From positions 1 through 50,334 of the forward strand of contig JAUYUA010000072.1 in NCBI GenBank assembly GCA_030694935.1: a stretch of 50,334 bases of DNA, given 5' to 3'. Both the position numbers and the translations under genes were made by a program. Under the pieces are notes generated by a model. That model searched no databases, was not told the DNA's origin, and was given only the letters and a program-made list of their open reading frames with translations. Positions 18,892-27,876 of the stretch are shown here, in pieces. The stretch comes from Lutibacter sp. (lineage in GTDB: Bacteria; Bacteroidota; Bacteroidia; Flavobacteriales; Flavobacteriaceae). Position 1 is the stretch's first letter, and every line of letters begins with the position of its first letter.

Positions 18892-19647
18892 ATGATAAGT
18901 GCCATTATTATTGAAGACGAGAATGCTGCATACAGACATCTCAAAAACATTATAGAAACAAATTACAGTTCCGAAATTACGATAGTTGGCCACGAAACTG
19001 GTGTAGAAAAAGGAATTAAATTGATAAACGACCTAAATCCCCAATTGGTGTTTTTAGATATCCAATTGCAGGACGGTGATGGTTTTGAAATATTGGACCA
19101 CTTTTCAAACTCTTCGTCATTTGAAGTGATTTTCACCACCGGACTAAAAGATTACAAAGAAAAAGCAATGGATTATTTTGCTTTTTATTATCTTAATAAA
19201 CCGATACAAGAAGATCAACTAATTGCTGTTGTGGATAAATTTTTATCAAAACAAACGGCTTTTAATTCCGATAAATATCTTGCTTTTAAACATCAGATGG
19301 AAAACAAAAATCATAAAATATCCCTTCCGATGAATAATGGGGATTTTACGATTGTTGACATAAATGATATTTTATACTGTGAGGCCGACGGAAGTTACAC
19401 CAACTTTTATACCACTGACAATAAGGTTTATACCACCTCAAATAATTTAAAAAAAGTGGAAAGCATTTTAGCGCAAGCCACTTTTTTTAGAATACACCGT
19501 TCTACGCTTTTAAACCTAAAGCACGTAGTTCAATTTAACCATACAGGTGAATTGGTACTCTCAAACAAAAAAAAGCTGCTGGTTTCTTCAAGAAATAAAA
19601 CAAATTTCTTAAGAATTCTTAAATTGATGAATTATTCTATCAGTTAG
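18892..19647 (+). CDS. LytTR-family response regulator
   Basis: 251 residues. Receiver domain with the acidic pair Glu8/Asp9, phospho-acceptor Asp56 in LVFLDIQLQDGDG, Thr in FTTGLKDYKEKAMDYF and the conserved Lys in YYLNKPI. The C-terminal LytTR DNA-binding domain spans about residues 145-250 (INDILYCEADGSYTNFYTTD, FRIHRSTLLNLKHVVQF). Partner of the adjacent LytS-type kinase. Its 3' end overlaps the convergent yfhO-like gene by 8 nt. Confidence 0.94.
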   Translation: MISAIIIEDENAAYRHLKNIIETNYSSEITIVGHETGVEKGIKLINDLNPQLVFLDIQLQDGDGFEILDHFSNSSSFEVIFTTGLKDYKEKAMDYFAFYYLNKPIQEDQLIAVVDKFLSKQTAFNSDKYLAFKHQMENKNHKISLPMNNGDFTIVDINDILYCEADGSYTNFYTTDNKVYTTSNNLKKVESILAQATFFRIHRSTLLNLKHVVQFNHTGELVLSNKKKLLVSSRNKTNFLRILKLMNYSIS

Positions 19648-22060
19648 TTTTTCTTTTATCCACAAAAAACCAACCTGCAAAAATAATCAAAAGCAATCCG
19701 TACGAAATTAAAGTGATTGTGTTTCCTTGTTTAACAACAGTTGGTTCAAATTTAAATTCGATTTTATGGGTTCCTTTTGGAATTTCCAATCCGCGCAACA
19801 CAAAATTAACGCGGTAATGCGGTGTTAAATTCCCATCAATATAGGCATTCCATCCATCCTTATAAAAAATTTCAGAAAACACAGCAAACTGATTTGAGTT
19901 TGAATTGAAATCGTAAACCAAAATATTTAACGCATAAGATGTCAATTGAATTGATACTGTTGAATCTTTTGGGTAATTGGTTTTAAATCCTTCAGTAACA
20001 AATATTTTGTCAATAACAGCTTCCGTTTTTGTTTTTAAACTGTCCAAAGCCAATATTTCTTCATTTGCATTGTCAACAATTTTAACCGTATTTACCAGCC
20101 AGGCATTTCCATTGGGTTCAGGATTTTGCTGCACTGTTTCTCGTCTGCTTCCATCTTCAAAAACAAAATATTTGGTATTCAACATATTTAACACTTCAAT
20201 ATTGTTTTTGGCGATATGAAAATCGAACAATTCCTGATACCGCTCCATCTTCGCGGCGTGATAACCGCCAATTGAATTGTGGAAATACGAAGTGCTGCCA
20301 TCGTTCATTGGGTCAACTATAAAATTGGCAACCCTGTAATGACTTTTATCTTTAAGAATTTCCCGATCAATTTCCGAAGCCACAAACGGTTTGTCAATTT
20401 CCCTGGCATTTTGGAAATCGGCATTGTTTACATATCGTTTATCCACCGAAACCAAATCGAACAAAATCACCGCACCTAAAATAATCAAGGCGTAATTTTG
20501 ATTCAATTTTTCTTTAACGACCAACCACAAAATTCCTGCGGAAATCGTTACAAAAACAAGTGTCCTAGAACTATCTGAAAAGAAAATCGCTTTTCTGTCG
20601 GCTATAATGGCCTCCAAAAATCCCGGCAACATTTTATCGTAGCTAGCATCTCTAAGTCCTTCAAAATCTATAAGACTTGTGCCGAACAAGGTGAATATCA
20701 ATGCAATTCCTCCGGTTATAAAAAAGCTGTTTTTTAACGCTTTCAATTTAATTTCAGCAGAAATTTCGTTGGAAAAAAATTCTTTTAATGCCAATATTCC
20801 CAGAAGTGGAATCGCCAACTCTGCGATAACCTGAATAGAAGAAACCGCCCTGAATTTATTGTACATTGGAACATAATCAATAAAAAAGTCGGTTAAAAAA
20901 TTAAGGTTTTTTCCCCAGCTTAGCAATATTGAAAACACAACAACGCCCACCAGCCAATTTTTTAATTTTCCTTTTACCAAAAAAGTTCCAAGAAAAAACA
21001 AAAACACCAACACGGCACCAATATAGGCCGGCGCTTCCACAATAGGCTGTTTTCCCCAATACATCGGTGCATATTCAGCAAATTCTTTGGCTTGTCTTGG
21101 CTCTGTCTTGTCTTTTAAAAAGTTGTAAATATTGGAATCCAATCCCACATTTTCATAATTTCCGCCGCCCATAAAACGGGGAATAAACAAATTGAATGTT
21201 TCCGGAATTCCATAACTGTAATCGGTGATATATTCCTTTGACAATCCGCTGGAAGCTACTTTCGGAGATCCGTCAGGATTGATGGTGAGTTCGCTTTTCC
21301 CTCGTGTGCTGTGCGAAACATATTCTTTAGTTGCCAATAAACTGGTGGCATTTGTGCCAATCGCCAAAACAACCGCCACCACTAAAATGGCAATACTTTT
21401 AAAAAATGCAGGCAATTGTTTTTCTTTAAACGCCTCAATTAAATAGAAAACACCCAAAATTAGCACTGCAAAAAACAAATAATACGTCATTTGTGGATGG
21501 CTTGCTTTAATTTCCAGCGACATAGCGACGGCAGTGAGTAAAAAACCCCACAAATAATTGCGTTGTAGCACCATTAAAATACCCGCCAAAACCAATGGCA
21601 TATAGGCAATTGCGTGCGCTTTTGAGTTGTGGCCAACACCAAGGATTATTATTAAATAGGTAGAAAATCCGAAGGCCAAAGCGCCCAAAATGGCCAGTTT
21701 ATATTCCACTTTTAAAACAGTCAGCAAAACAAAAAAGCCCAAGAAATACAAAAATAAATAATCGGCAGGTCTTGGTAAAAATCGCAAAAAACCATCTAAT
21801 TTTTTAACATAATCATTTGGATATAAAACACTTAAATTATACGTTGGCATTCCTCCAAAAGCAGCATTGGTCCAATACGGCTCGGCATCATTTTCTGCGC
21901 GAAAATCATTGATTGATTTCGCCATTCCCGTAAAGTGTTTGATGTCGTTTTGGAATATCTTTTTCCCTTCAAGAATCGGAGAAAAATAGGCAACAGACAC
22001 TAAAATAAAAGTTGCAATGGCAATTAAGTAAGGAACCGCTTTTTTGATGGGTAAATTCAT
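19640..22060 (-). CDS. YfhO-family multi-pass membrane protein
   Basis: 806 residues with about 12 membrane helices in the N-terminal two thirds and a helix at the C-terminus, with a large periplasmic region from about residue 540 to 770. N-terminal AYFSPILEGKKIFQNDIKHF and YWTNAAFGGMPTYNLSVLYP, and the late motif YKDGWNAYIDGNLTPHYRVN FVLRG are hallmarks of YfhO proteins, whose better known Gram-positive members help glycosylate lipoteichoic acid. In Bacteroidota the role is unproven; a GT-C-like transferase is likely. Starts directly after the DUF4834 stop. Confidence 0.86.
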   Translation of the reverse strand: MNLPIKKAVPYLIAIATFILVSVAYFSPILEGKKIFQNDIKHFTGMAKSINDFRAENDAEPYWTNAAFGGMPTYNLSVLYPNDYVKKLDGFLRFLPRPADYLFLYFLGFFVLLTVLKVEYKLAILGALAFGFSTYLIIILGVGHNSKAHAIAYMPLVLAGILMVLQRNYLWGFLLTAVAMSLEIKASHPQMTYYLFFAVLILGVFYLIEAFKEKQLPAFFKSIAILVVAVVLAIGTNATSLLATKEYVSHSTRGKSELTINPDGSPKVASSGLSKEYITDYSYGIPETFNLFIPRFMGGGNYENVGLDSNIYNFLKDKTEPRQAKEFAEYAPMYWGKQPIVEAPAYIGAVLVFLFFLGTFLVKGKLKNWLVGVVVFSILLSWGKNLNFLTDFFIDYVPMYNKFRAVSSIQVIAELAIPLLGILALKEFFSNEISAEIKLKALKNSFFITGGIALIFTLFGTSLIDFEGLRDASYDKMLPGFLEAIIADRKAIFFSDSSRTLVFVTISAGILWLVVKEKLNQNYALIILGAVILFDLVSVDKRYVNNADFQNAREIDKPFVASEIDREILKDKSHYRVANFIVDPMNDGSTSYFHNSIGGYHAAKMERYQELFDFHIAKNNIEVLNMLNTKYFVFEDGSRRETVQQNPEPNGNAWLVNTVKIVDNANEEILALDSLKTKTEAVIDKIFVTEGFKTNYPKDSTVSIQLTSYALNILVYDFNSNSNQFAVFSEIFYKDGWNAYIDGNLTPHYRVNFVLRGLEIPKGTHKIEFKFEPTVVKQGNTITLISYGLLLIIFAGWFFVDKRKTN

Positions 22061-22333
22061 TTATTTATCGTCTTTAACTTCTTCATAATCAACATAGTCT
22101 CCTATATCTTTATTTCCTTCTTTATAGTCCGAAGGTTTTTTGGCAATCACTGTTTCACCAACTTTACCGGTTGTGTTTTGCTGTTGGTTATTAAATTGCT
22201 GTTGTTGGTCTCTCATTTTTTTCTCCACATTGTTAATAATTTTCCCCACAAACAATGGCAAAATATACCTTCCTATAAATTTAATAGCATAATATATAAT
22301 TACTATAATCGCTAACGTTCTTAAAAATCCCAT
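22061..22333 (-). CDS. DUF4834 small membrane protein
   Basis: 90 residues: one membrane helix at residues 4-30 (LRTLAIIVIIYYAIKFIGRY), then a hydrophilic Q/N-rich tail (RDQQQQFNNQQQNTTGK) and an acidic C-terminus (DIGDYVDYEEVKDDK). This matches DUF4834 proteins of Bacteroidota; function unknown. The stop abuts the yfhO-like start with no gap, so the pair is coupled. Driven by a minus-strand TATTTTTG element at 22363-22356. Confidence 0.82.
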   Translation of the reverse strand: MGFLRTLAIIVIIYYAIKFIGRYILPLFVGKIINNVEKKMRDQQQQFNNQQQNTTGKVGETVIAKKPSDYKEGNKDIGDYVDYEEVKDDK

Positions 22334-22355
22334 TTCATCGAGTTTAAATAAACTC

Positions 22356-22363
22356 CAAAAATA
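22356..22363 (-). promoter_or_regulatory. Promoter -7 element (TATTTTTG) of the DUF4834-yfhO pair
   Basis: Minus-strand TATTTTTG, 22 nt before the DUF4834 ATG at 22333. Lies back to back with the plus-strand element at 22405-22412. Confidence 0.5.
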
Positions 22364-22404
22364 ACAATTTGAGAGGAACTAAAACGTTTAATTATATAAA
22401 ATCT

Positions 22405-22412
22405 TATCTTTG
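22405..22412 (+). promoter_or_regulatory. Promoter -7 element (TATCTTTG) of the outer-membrane protein gene
   Basis: TATCTTTG fits TAnnTTTG, 21 nt before the ATG at 22434. It covers the TTG at 22410 that would give a longer reading frame, so that start is rejected. Confidence 0.6.
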
Positions 22413-22433
22413 GCACATCAAACATTTTACACT

Positions 22434-23375
22434 ATGAAAAACACACTCTTTTTAGTTCTCTTTTTCGCGAATTTTCAGCTGATAACTGCCCAATACACAG
22501 AAATTATCAACTCAAAAAGACCTGGTTTTTCTGAAAGTCCTTATGGTGTTGGCACCAACGTTTATCAGTTTGAAAGCGGTATGTTTTATAACAGCAGCAA
22601 TGATGAAAGTCTTGGCGCAAAAGCGAAAACTTTGGGTGGCGAATTGTTTTTTAGGGTGGGAAAATTTAAAGAACGTTTGGAATTTAACGCCAATGTGGCT
22701 TACCAACGCGATGAAGTCAATAACTTTCCAAACCCAAATTATCATATTAAAGGCATAAGCGACCTTACCGTTGGCGCAAAATATTTGTTTTACCAACAAG
22801 AATTCACTGACAAGACAAAGGAAATTCGCAGCTGGAAACGCAGAACGGCTTTTGACAAAAAGCGTTTAATTCCATCTGTTGGGGTTTACGGCGGAGCGCA
22901 CTTAAACTTTTTGGGGAAAGATTATAAAAGCGATGAAGGAATTAGCTATAAAGGCGCTCTTTTGCTGCAAAATGATTTTTCGGATCGCTTGATTTTATTG
23001 ACAAATTTAATTGCCGACAATATCACTTCAGAAGATAAATATTACTCGTATATTGTGACAATGACTTATGCCATCAATCAAAATTGGTCCTATTTTGTTG
23101 AAAATCAGGGAAAATATTATAAAGATTTTTCACCAAATTATCAATTTGGAACAGGCATCGCCTATTTGGTGACCGAAAATTTGCAAGTGGACGCTTCAGC
23201 AAGAACCAATTTTTTTGATGATTATTCCTATGTGTACGCCACAGCCGGATTTGCCTGGAGATTGGATCGCCACAAGGACGCATTTGTCTACAAAAATGCG
23301 CCAAAAGAAACGATGTCGAAAACACCAAACAGAAAAGGATTTTTTTCTAGATTATTTAAGAAAAAACGTAACTAA
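22434..23375 (+). CDS. Outer-membrane beta-barrel protein (phenol MetA degradation/transporter-like)
   Basis: 313 residues with a signal peptide MKNTLFLVLFFANFQLITAQ cleaved after AQ. The mature part alternates hydrophobic and polar residues in beta-strand style and has the motif INSKRPGFSESPYGVGTNVYQF typical of the PF13557-like transporter/channel family. The last 30 residues are basic (ETMSKTPNRKGFFSRLFKKK), unusual for a barrel end. Probable outer-membrane location; substrate unknown. First gene of a plus-strand run of six closely spaced genes. Confidence 0.75.
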   Translation: MKNTLFLVLFFANFQLITAQYTEIINSKRPGFSESPYGVGTNVYQFESGMFYNSSNDESLGAKAKTLGGELFFRVGKFKERLEFNANVAYQRDEVNNFPNPNYHIKGISDLTVGAKYLFYQQEFTDKTKEIRSWKRRTAFDKKRLIPSVGVYGGAHLNFLGKDYKSDEGISYKGALLLQNDFSDRLILLTNLIADNITSEDKYYSYIVTMTYAINQNWSYFVENQGKYYKDFSPNYQFGTGIAYLVTENLQVDASARTNFFDDYSYVYATAGFAWRLDRHKDAFVYKNAPKETMSKTPNRKGFFSRLFKKKRN

Positions 23376-23390
23376 TATCATTCAATTTCT

Positions 23391-24509
23391 ATGATTACAC
23401 TGAAAGAAATGACGTCAAAAAAGGAAATGAGGGCTTTTGTTGAGTTTCCTTTTAAATTGTATAAAAACAATGCTTATTGGGTTCCTCCTATCATTAATGA
23501 TGAAATTGAATCTTTTGACAGGACCAAAAATCCGGTATTTCAACACGCAGAAGCGCGTTTTTTTGTTGCGTTGCAAAACAATGAAATCGTTGGGCGTATC
23601 GCCGCAATCATCAACCATCTTGAAATTAATGAACAAAATGTAAAAAAAATGCGTTTTGGCTGGTTCGATTTTATTGATGACCAAGAAGTTTCAAAAATGT
23701 TATTGAACAAGGTGGAAGAAATTGGCAAACAAAACAATCTGGAATATATGGAAGGGCCACTGGGCTTTTCAAACTTAGATAAAGTGGGTGTTTTAACCGA
23801 AGGTTTCGAACATATTGGCTCCATGATTACCTGGTACAATTATCCATATTACCAAGAACATCTAGAAAAACTGGGGTTTGTTGTCGAAAAAGAATATAAC
23901 GAAAGTAAATTTCCTTTCAGCAACGTAAAAACCGAATTTTTTTCTAAGGCAAATGAAATCATTAAAAAACGGTATCAATACAAACCACTTAATTTCACCA
24001 AAACAAAAGATATTTTGCCTTATGTGGATGAAATGTTCGATTTGTTCAATGAAAGTTATGCTTCATTGTCTTCCTTTGTTCCTATTTCCGACGTACAAAA
24101 GGCTTATTTTAAAAGAAAATTTATCCCATTTATCAATCCGGAATTGATTGTTTTTGTGGTTGATAAAGAAGGAAAATTGGTCGCATTTGCCATCACCATG
24201 CCTTCATTTTCTAAAGCTTTACAAAAATCAAAAGGCAAATTATTTCCTTTTGGTATTTTTCATTTATTAAACGCGAAAAAAAACAGCAAAGACATTATTT
24301 TCTATTTAATTGGGGTTCATCCAGCCCATCAAAATAAGGGCGTTCATGCCATTATTTTTGAAGAATTTCACAAAACATATACCAAAAAAGGAATTGTCAA
24401 CTGTTATAGAACGCCCGAACTTTCAACAAATAAGGCAGCTGCAGCACTTTGGAAAAATTTTGATCCGGTAATTTATAAAAAACGATGCACCTTCAGAAAA
24501 GATTTATAA
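23391..24509 (+). CDS. GNAT-fold protein of the large flavobacterial type
   Basis: 372 residues. It has an N-terminal GNAT-like half (FFVALQNNEIVGRIAAIINH) and a C-terminal one (IFYLIGVHPAHQNKGVHAIIFEEFH), where HPAHQNKGV resembles a degraded acetyl-CoA loop (Q-x-x-G-x-G/A). From memory, close relatives are often labelled GTP cyclohydrolase in databases without support; no such motif is visible here. Function unknown. 15 nt after the outer-membrane gene, and its stop overlaps the rsmE start by one base. Confidence 0.7.
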   Translation: MITLKEMTSKKEMRAFVEFPFKLYKNNAYWVPPIINDEIESFDRTKNPVFQHAEARFFVALQNNEIVGRIAAIINHLEINEQNVKKMRFGWFDFIDDQEVSKMLLNKVEEIGKQNNLEYMEGPLGFSNLDKVGVLTEGFEHIGSMITWYNYPYYQEHLEKLGFVVEKEYNESKFPFSNVKTEFFSKANEIIKKRYQYKPLNFTKTKDILPYVDEMFDLFNESYASLSSFVPISDVQKAYFKRKFIPFINPELIVFVVDKEGKLVAFAITMPSFSKALQKSKGKLFPFGIFHLLNAKKNSKDIIFYLIGVHPAHQNKGVHAIIFEEFHKTYTKKGIVNCYRTPELSTNKAAAALWKNFDPVIYKKRCTFRKDL

Positions 24510-25216
24510 TGCAATTATTTTACAACCCAGAAATTACTGCCAGCACCAAACAGTTTTCTTTTGATAAAATTGAAAGCCGCCATATTGTGAGGGTTTTACG
24601 AAAAAAAGAAGGCGATAAAATTTTTATCACAAACGGCTTGGGCCAATTATTTACATCAGAAATATTGCTTGCCAACGACAAAAAATGTTTGGTCAATATT
24701 GTGGATATTGAAACCCAAGAAAATAACCGAAATTATTATTTGCACATCGCCATTGCGCCCACAAAACTAAACGACCGTTTTGAGTGGTTTTTGGAAAAGG
24801 CAACCGAAATTGGCATTGACGAAATTACACCGATTATTTGCGAACATTCTGAACGTAAAGAACTTAAAACAGAAAGAATGGAGAAAATAATACATTCGGC
24901 TGCCAAACAATCACTCAAATTTCATTTTCCAAAATTGAATGAACCCATCACATTTAATGCGTTTATGCAAACCAATTTCAGCGGACAATTGTTTATCGCA
25001 CATTGCGAGGAAACCAGCAAAAAATCGTTGAAATCGGAATTAAAATCTGGCTTGCACACCACTATTCTTATTGGACCGGAAGGCGATTTTTCTTCCAAAG
25101 AAATTGAACAAAGTTTGGACAATAACTTTATTCCTGTATCTTTGGGAAATAGCCGTTTACGAACTGAAACTGCCGGTTTGGTCGCAGTTCACAGCGTAGC
25201 CTTTGTAAATGAATGA
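24509..25216 (+). CDS. rsmE: 16S rRNA (uracil-1498-N3) methyltransferase
   Basis: 235 residues from the ATG at 24509. RsmE methylates U1498 near the decoding site. SPOUT knot motifs are clear: LIGPEGDFSSKEIEQSLDNN and VSLGNSRLRTETAGLVAVHS, plus KATEIGIDEITPIICEHSER. An upstream in-frame start at 24485 would overlap the previous gene by 25 nt and adds residues outside the family. Overlaps the GNAT-like gene stop (TAATG) and the next gene start (ATGA), so translation is coupled on both sides. Confidence 0.96.
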   Translation: MQLFYNPEITASTKQFSFDKIESRHIVRVLRKKEGDKIFITNGLGQLFTSEILLANDKKCLVNIVDIETQENNRNYYLHIAIAPTKLNDRFEWFLEKATEIGIDEITPIICEHSERKELKTERMEKIIHSAAKQSLKFHFPKLNEPITFNAFMQTNFSGQLFIAHCEETSKKSLKSELKSGLHTTILIGPEGDFSSKEIEQSLDNNFIPVSLGNSRLRTETAGLVAVHSVAFVNE

Positions 25217-25914
25217 AATTAATGGTTGCATTTCCTAACTTACTCACTTTTTTTCACGCACTTAAATTAAAAGTGGCGCTTGCTGCTTTTGCCTTCTGCC
25301 TATTGCCTTTTTCCTTTATTACTGCACAACAAGTCGCTATTTTAAAATACAACGGCGGTGGCGATTGGTATGCAAATCCGACTGCCTTGCCAAATCTCAT
25401 TAAATTTTGCAACAAAAATATTAAAACATCCATCAAAGAAAATCCGGAAACGGTTGAAGTAAATAGCGTTGCCATTTTTAATTATCCCATTGTTTTTATG
25501 ACCGGCCACGGAAATGTCAGTTTTTCTGATAACGATATTGAAAATTTGAAGAATTATTTAATTTCTGGCGGATTTTTGCATATTTCCGACAATTACGGAC
25601 TCGACACCTATGTGAGAAGAGAAATGAAAAAAGTGTTTCCAACGCTCGATTTTAAAGAAATTCCTTACAATCATCCCATTTATAACCAAACCTTTTATTT
25701 CGAAAACGGCTGCCCAAAAATTCATGAGCACGATAACAAACAAGCGCAAGGTTTTGGATTGTTTTATGAAGGAAGATTGGTGTGTTTTTACGACTATGAA
25801 TCCGATTTAAGCGATGGTTGGGAAGATGAAGAAGTTCATAACGATCCTTTTGAAGTTCGCGAAAAAGCACTAAAAATGGGCGCAAATATTATTGAGTACG
25901 CCTTTAAAAACTAA
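25213..25914 (+). CDS. DUF4159 domain protein, exported
   Basis: 233 residues. A hydrophobic segment around residues 17-39 (KVALAAFAFCLLPFSFITAQ) ends in AQ like a signal peptide, though about 15 residues precede it. The mature part has ILKYNGGGDWYANPTALPNL, VFMTGHGNVSFSDNDIENLK and GGFLHISDNYGLDTYVRREM, the DUF4159 pattern with a glutamine-amidotransferase-like flavodoxin fold. Function unknown. Overlaps rsmE by 4 nt. Confidence 0.82.
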   Translation: MKLMVAFPNLLTFFHALKLKVALAAFAFCLLPFSFITAQQVAILKYNGGGDWYANPTALPNLIKFCNKNIKTSIKENPETVEVNSVAIFNYPIVFMTGHGNVSFSDNDIENLKNYLISGGFLHISDNYGLDTYVRREMKKVFPTLDFKEIPYNHPIYNQTFYFENGCPKIHEHDNKQAQGFGLFYEGRLVCFYDYESDLSDGWEDEEVHNDPFEVREKALKMGANIIEYAFKN

Positions 25915-25915
25915 G

Positions 25916-26821
25916 ATGCCAGAAAATTTAGATTCCTTAAAAATAAATTTTGATACCGAAGGACTTTGGGTGCTTAACATCACTTTGGCCATTATTATGT
26001 TTGGCGTGGCGCTTGGCATTACTATGGACGATTTTAAACGTTTATTTAAAAATCCAAAAATATTATTGACTGGGGTTATTTCGCAATTTATTTTATTGCC
26101 TCTGGTCACTTTCATTTTTATAAAATTGGTGAATCCAATGCCGAGCATTGCATTGGGTATGATGATGGTCGCATCTTGTCCGGGAGGAAATATTTCAAAT
26201 TTTATGACCCAAATGGCAAAGGGAAATTCGGCATTGTCCATTAGTTTAACCGCTTTTTCAACCTTGGTTTGTTTGGTGATGACCCCCTTTAATCTATATT
26301 TTTACGGGAATTTATATGCGCCAACCGCTGCAATTCTTCAAACCATTGAATTAAACCCTTGGGAATTGGTGAAATTAGTGACCCTAATTTTGGGAATTCC
26401 GCTGATACTTGGAATGTGGGTAAGAAAATCGAAACCCGATTTGTCCGTAAAATTGGCCAAAATTCTAAAACCAATTTCACTGGTTATTTTTATGCTTTTC
26501 ATCGTTATTGCCTTCTATGAAAATCTTGATATTTTTATAAATTACATTGAATATGTCTTAATTTTAGTTATTGCACATAATATATTGGCGCTGGCAACTG
26601 GATTTTATTTTGCCAAATTGATGAAACTTACCTTTACAGATCAAAAAACGCTGGCCATAGAAACAGGAATCCAAAACTCTGGTTTGGGATTGTTGCTTAT
26701 TTTTAGTTTCTTTAATGGATTGGGAGGAATGGCTTTGTTGGTTGCTTTTTGGGCTATTTGGGATATTTTTTCAGGATTGGCGCTGGCCGGTTATTGGTCT
26801 AAACAAAAAACATCGGCATAG
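25916..26821 (+). CDS. Bile acid:sodium symporter-family (BASS) transporter
   Basis: 301 residues from the ATG at 25916, one nt after the DUF4159 stop. About nine hydrophobic helices. BASS motifs: FGVALGITMDDFKRLFKNPK in the N-terminal part, MMVASCPGGNISNFMTQMAK (the SCPGG(N/x)xSN crossover motif) and ETGIQNSGLGLLLIFSFF (the second crossover, E-x-G-x-Q-N). Probably a sodium-coupled importer of an organic anion. The frame is open from a TTG at 25892, which would overlap the previous gene. Confidence 0.9.
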   Translation: MPENLDSLKINFDTEGLWVLNITLAIIMFGVALGITMDDFKRLFKNPKILLTGVISQFILLPLVTFIFIKLVNPMPSIALGMMMVASCPGGNISNFMTQMAKGNSALSISLTAFSTLVCLVMTPFNLYFYGNLYAPTAAILQTIELNPWELVKLVTLILGIPLILGMWVRKSKPDLSVKLAKILKPISLVIFMLFIVIAFYENLDIFINYIEYVLILVIAHNILALATGFYFAKLMKLTFTDQKTLAIETGIQNSGLGLLLIFSFFNGLGGMALLVAFWAIWDIFSGLALAGYWSKQKTSA

Positions 26822-26823
26822 AT

Positions 26824-27876
26824 TTGAAAAACCTTTGGTATCATAGCATTAGAATTTATGTGAAGATTGGATTGTTCTTTTTATTTAAAAAGATTTCTGT
26901 TTACGGCAAAGAAAATATTCCCAAAAAAGGGGCGATAATCTTTATTGGAAATCACCAAAACGCCTTAATTGACGCCATTTTAGTGCCAACCACCAACAGC
27001 AGAAACAGTCATTTTTTAACAAGGGCAAGCGCCTTTAAAATTGGTTTTGTCAGTAAAATATTACAATCGCTAAATATGATTCCGGTATTTAGGGTGAGAG
27101 ACGGTTTTCGCACCATGGAAAAGAATTTTGAAGTTTTTGATCAATGCATTGAAATTTTGAAACTTGAAAAAGCAATTCAAATTTTTGCCGAAGGAGAGCA
27201 CCATTTGCAACGCCGAATAATTCCGCTAAAAAAAGGATTTGCTCGCATTATTTTAGGCACGCTTCAAAAATATCCCGAATTGCCAATTTATATTGTGCCT
27301 ATTGGCATTAATTACGATTCCCATTTGAATTTTCCTTCAAGCACTTCCATTTATTATGGAAAACCAATACTCGCCAATCAATTTGTAAATGCTAAAAACC
27401 CCGATTTAAAATTTAAGGAAATCACAAATGAAGTTTCAAACGCTTTAAAATATTTAACGCTTCACGTGGAAGATTCGGCAAATTATGATGAAATTATTGT
27501 GAAATTGGAAGCGTTGGAAGTTGATTATCTAAATCCGTTTGAAGCCAATAAACTTGTTGAAAGCTTAGAAACAACTTCTTCAAAAACAGTTGTAAAAAAA
27601 GAAAACAGCAATTGGTTTGCGCCTTTCCATATCCTAGCCAAAATAAACAGTGTTTTTCCATTGCTCATTTGGAAATACATCAAACCAAAAATTCAGGACA
27701 TTGTTTTTACAAATACTTACAGATTTGCACTCATTACAACACTTTTTCCTTTATTTTATTTAATCCAAACAGCAATTATCTATCTTATTTTTGATATAAG
27801 AATTGCGATAATTTACCTTTTGTCCAGTATTTTACTTGGAATTATTTCGGCAAAAACAATGACTGTTAGTCGATAA
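26824..27876 (+). CDS. PlsC-like glycerolipid acyltransferase
   Basis: 350 residues. The acyltransferase motif appears as GNHQNALIDAILV, an H-x5-D variant of the usual H-x4-D, with the later IFAEGEHHLQRRIIPLKKGF in place of the FPEG block and IYIVPIGINY. Two C-terminal membrane helices (residues about 300-348). It likely acylates a glycerol-phosphate lipid at the inner membrane. No ATG lies before the catalytic histidine, so initiation at the TTG of 26824, 2 nt after the symporter stop, is required. Overlaps the convergent GH3 gene by 11 nt. Confidence 0.82.
   Translation: MKNLWYHSIRIYVKIGLFFLFKKISVYGKENIPKKGAIIFIGNHQNALIDAILVPTTNSRNSHFLTRASAFKIGFVSKILQSLNMIPVFRVRDGFRTMEKNFEVFDQCIEILKLEKAIQIFAEGEHHLQRRIIPLKKGFARIILGTLQKYPELPIYIVPIGINYDSHLNFPSSTSIYYGKPILANQFVNAKNPDLKFKEITNEVSNALKYLTLHVEDSANYDEIIVKLEALEVDYLNPFEANKLVESLETTSSKTVVKKENSNWFAPFHILAKINSVFPLLIWKYIKPKIQDIVFTNTYRFALITTLFPLFYLIQTAIIYLIFDIRIAIIYLLSSILLGIISAKTMTVSR

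Noticed and set aside
22410-22433. Longer start (TTG 22410) for the outer-membrane protein
   Set aside because: It overlaps the TATCTTTG promoter element, and the ATG at 22434 begins a clean signal peptide.
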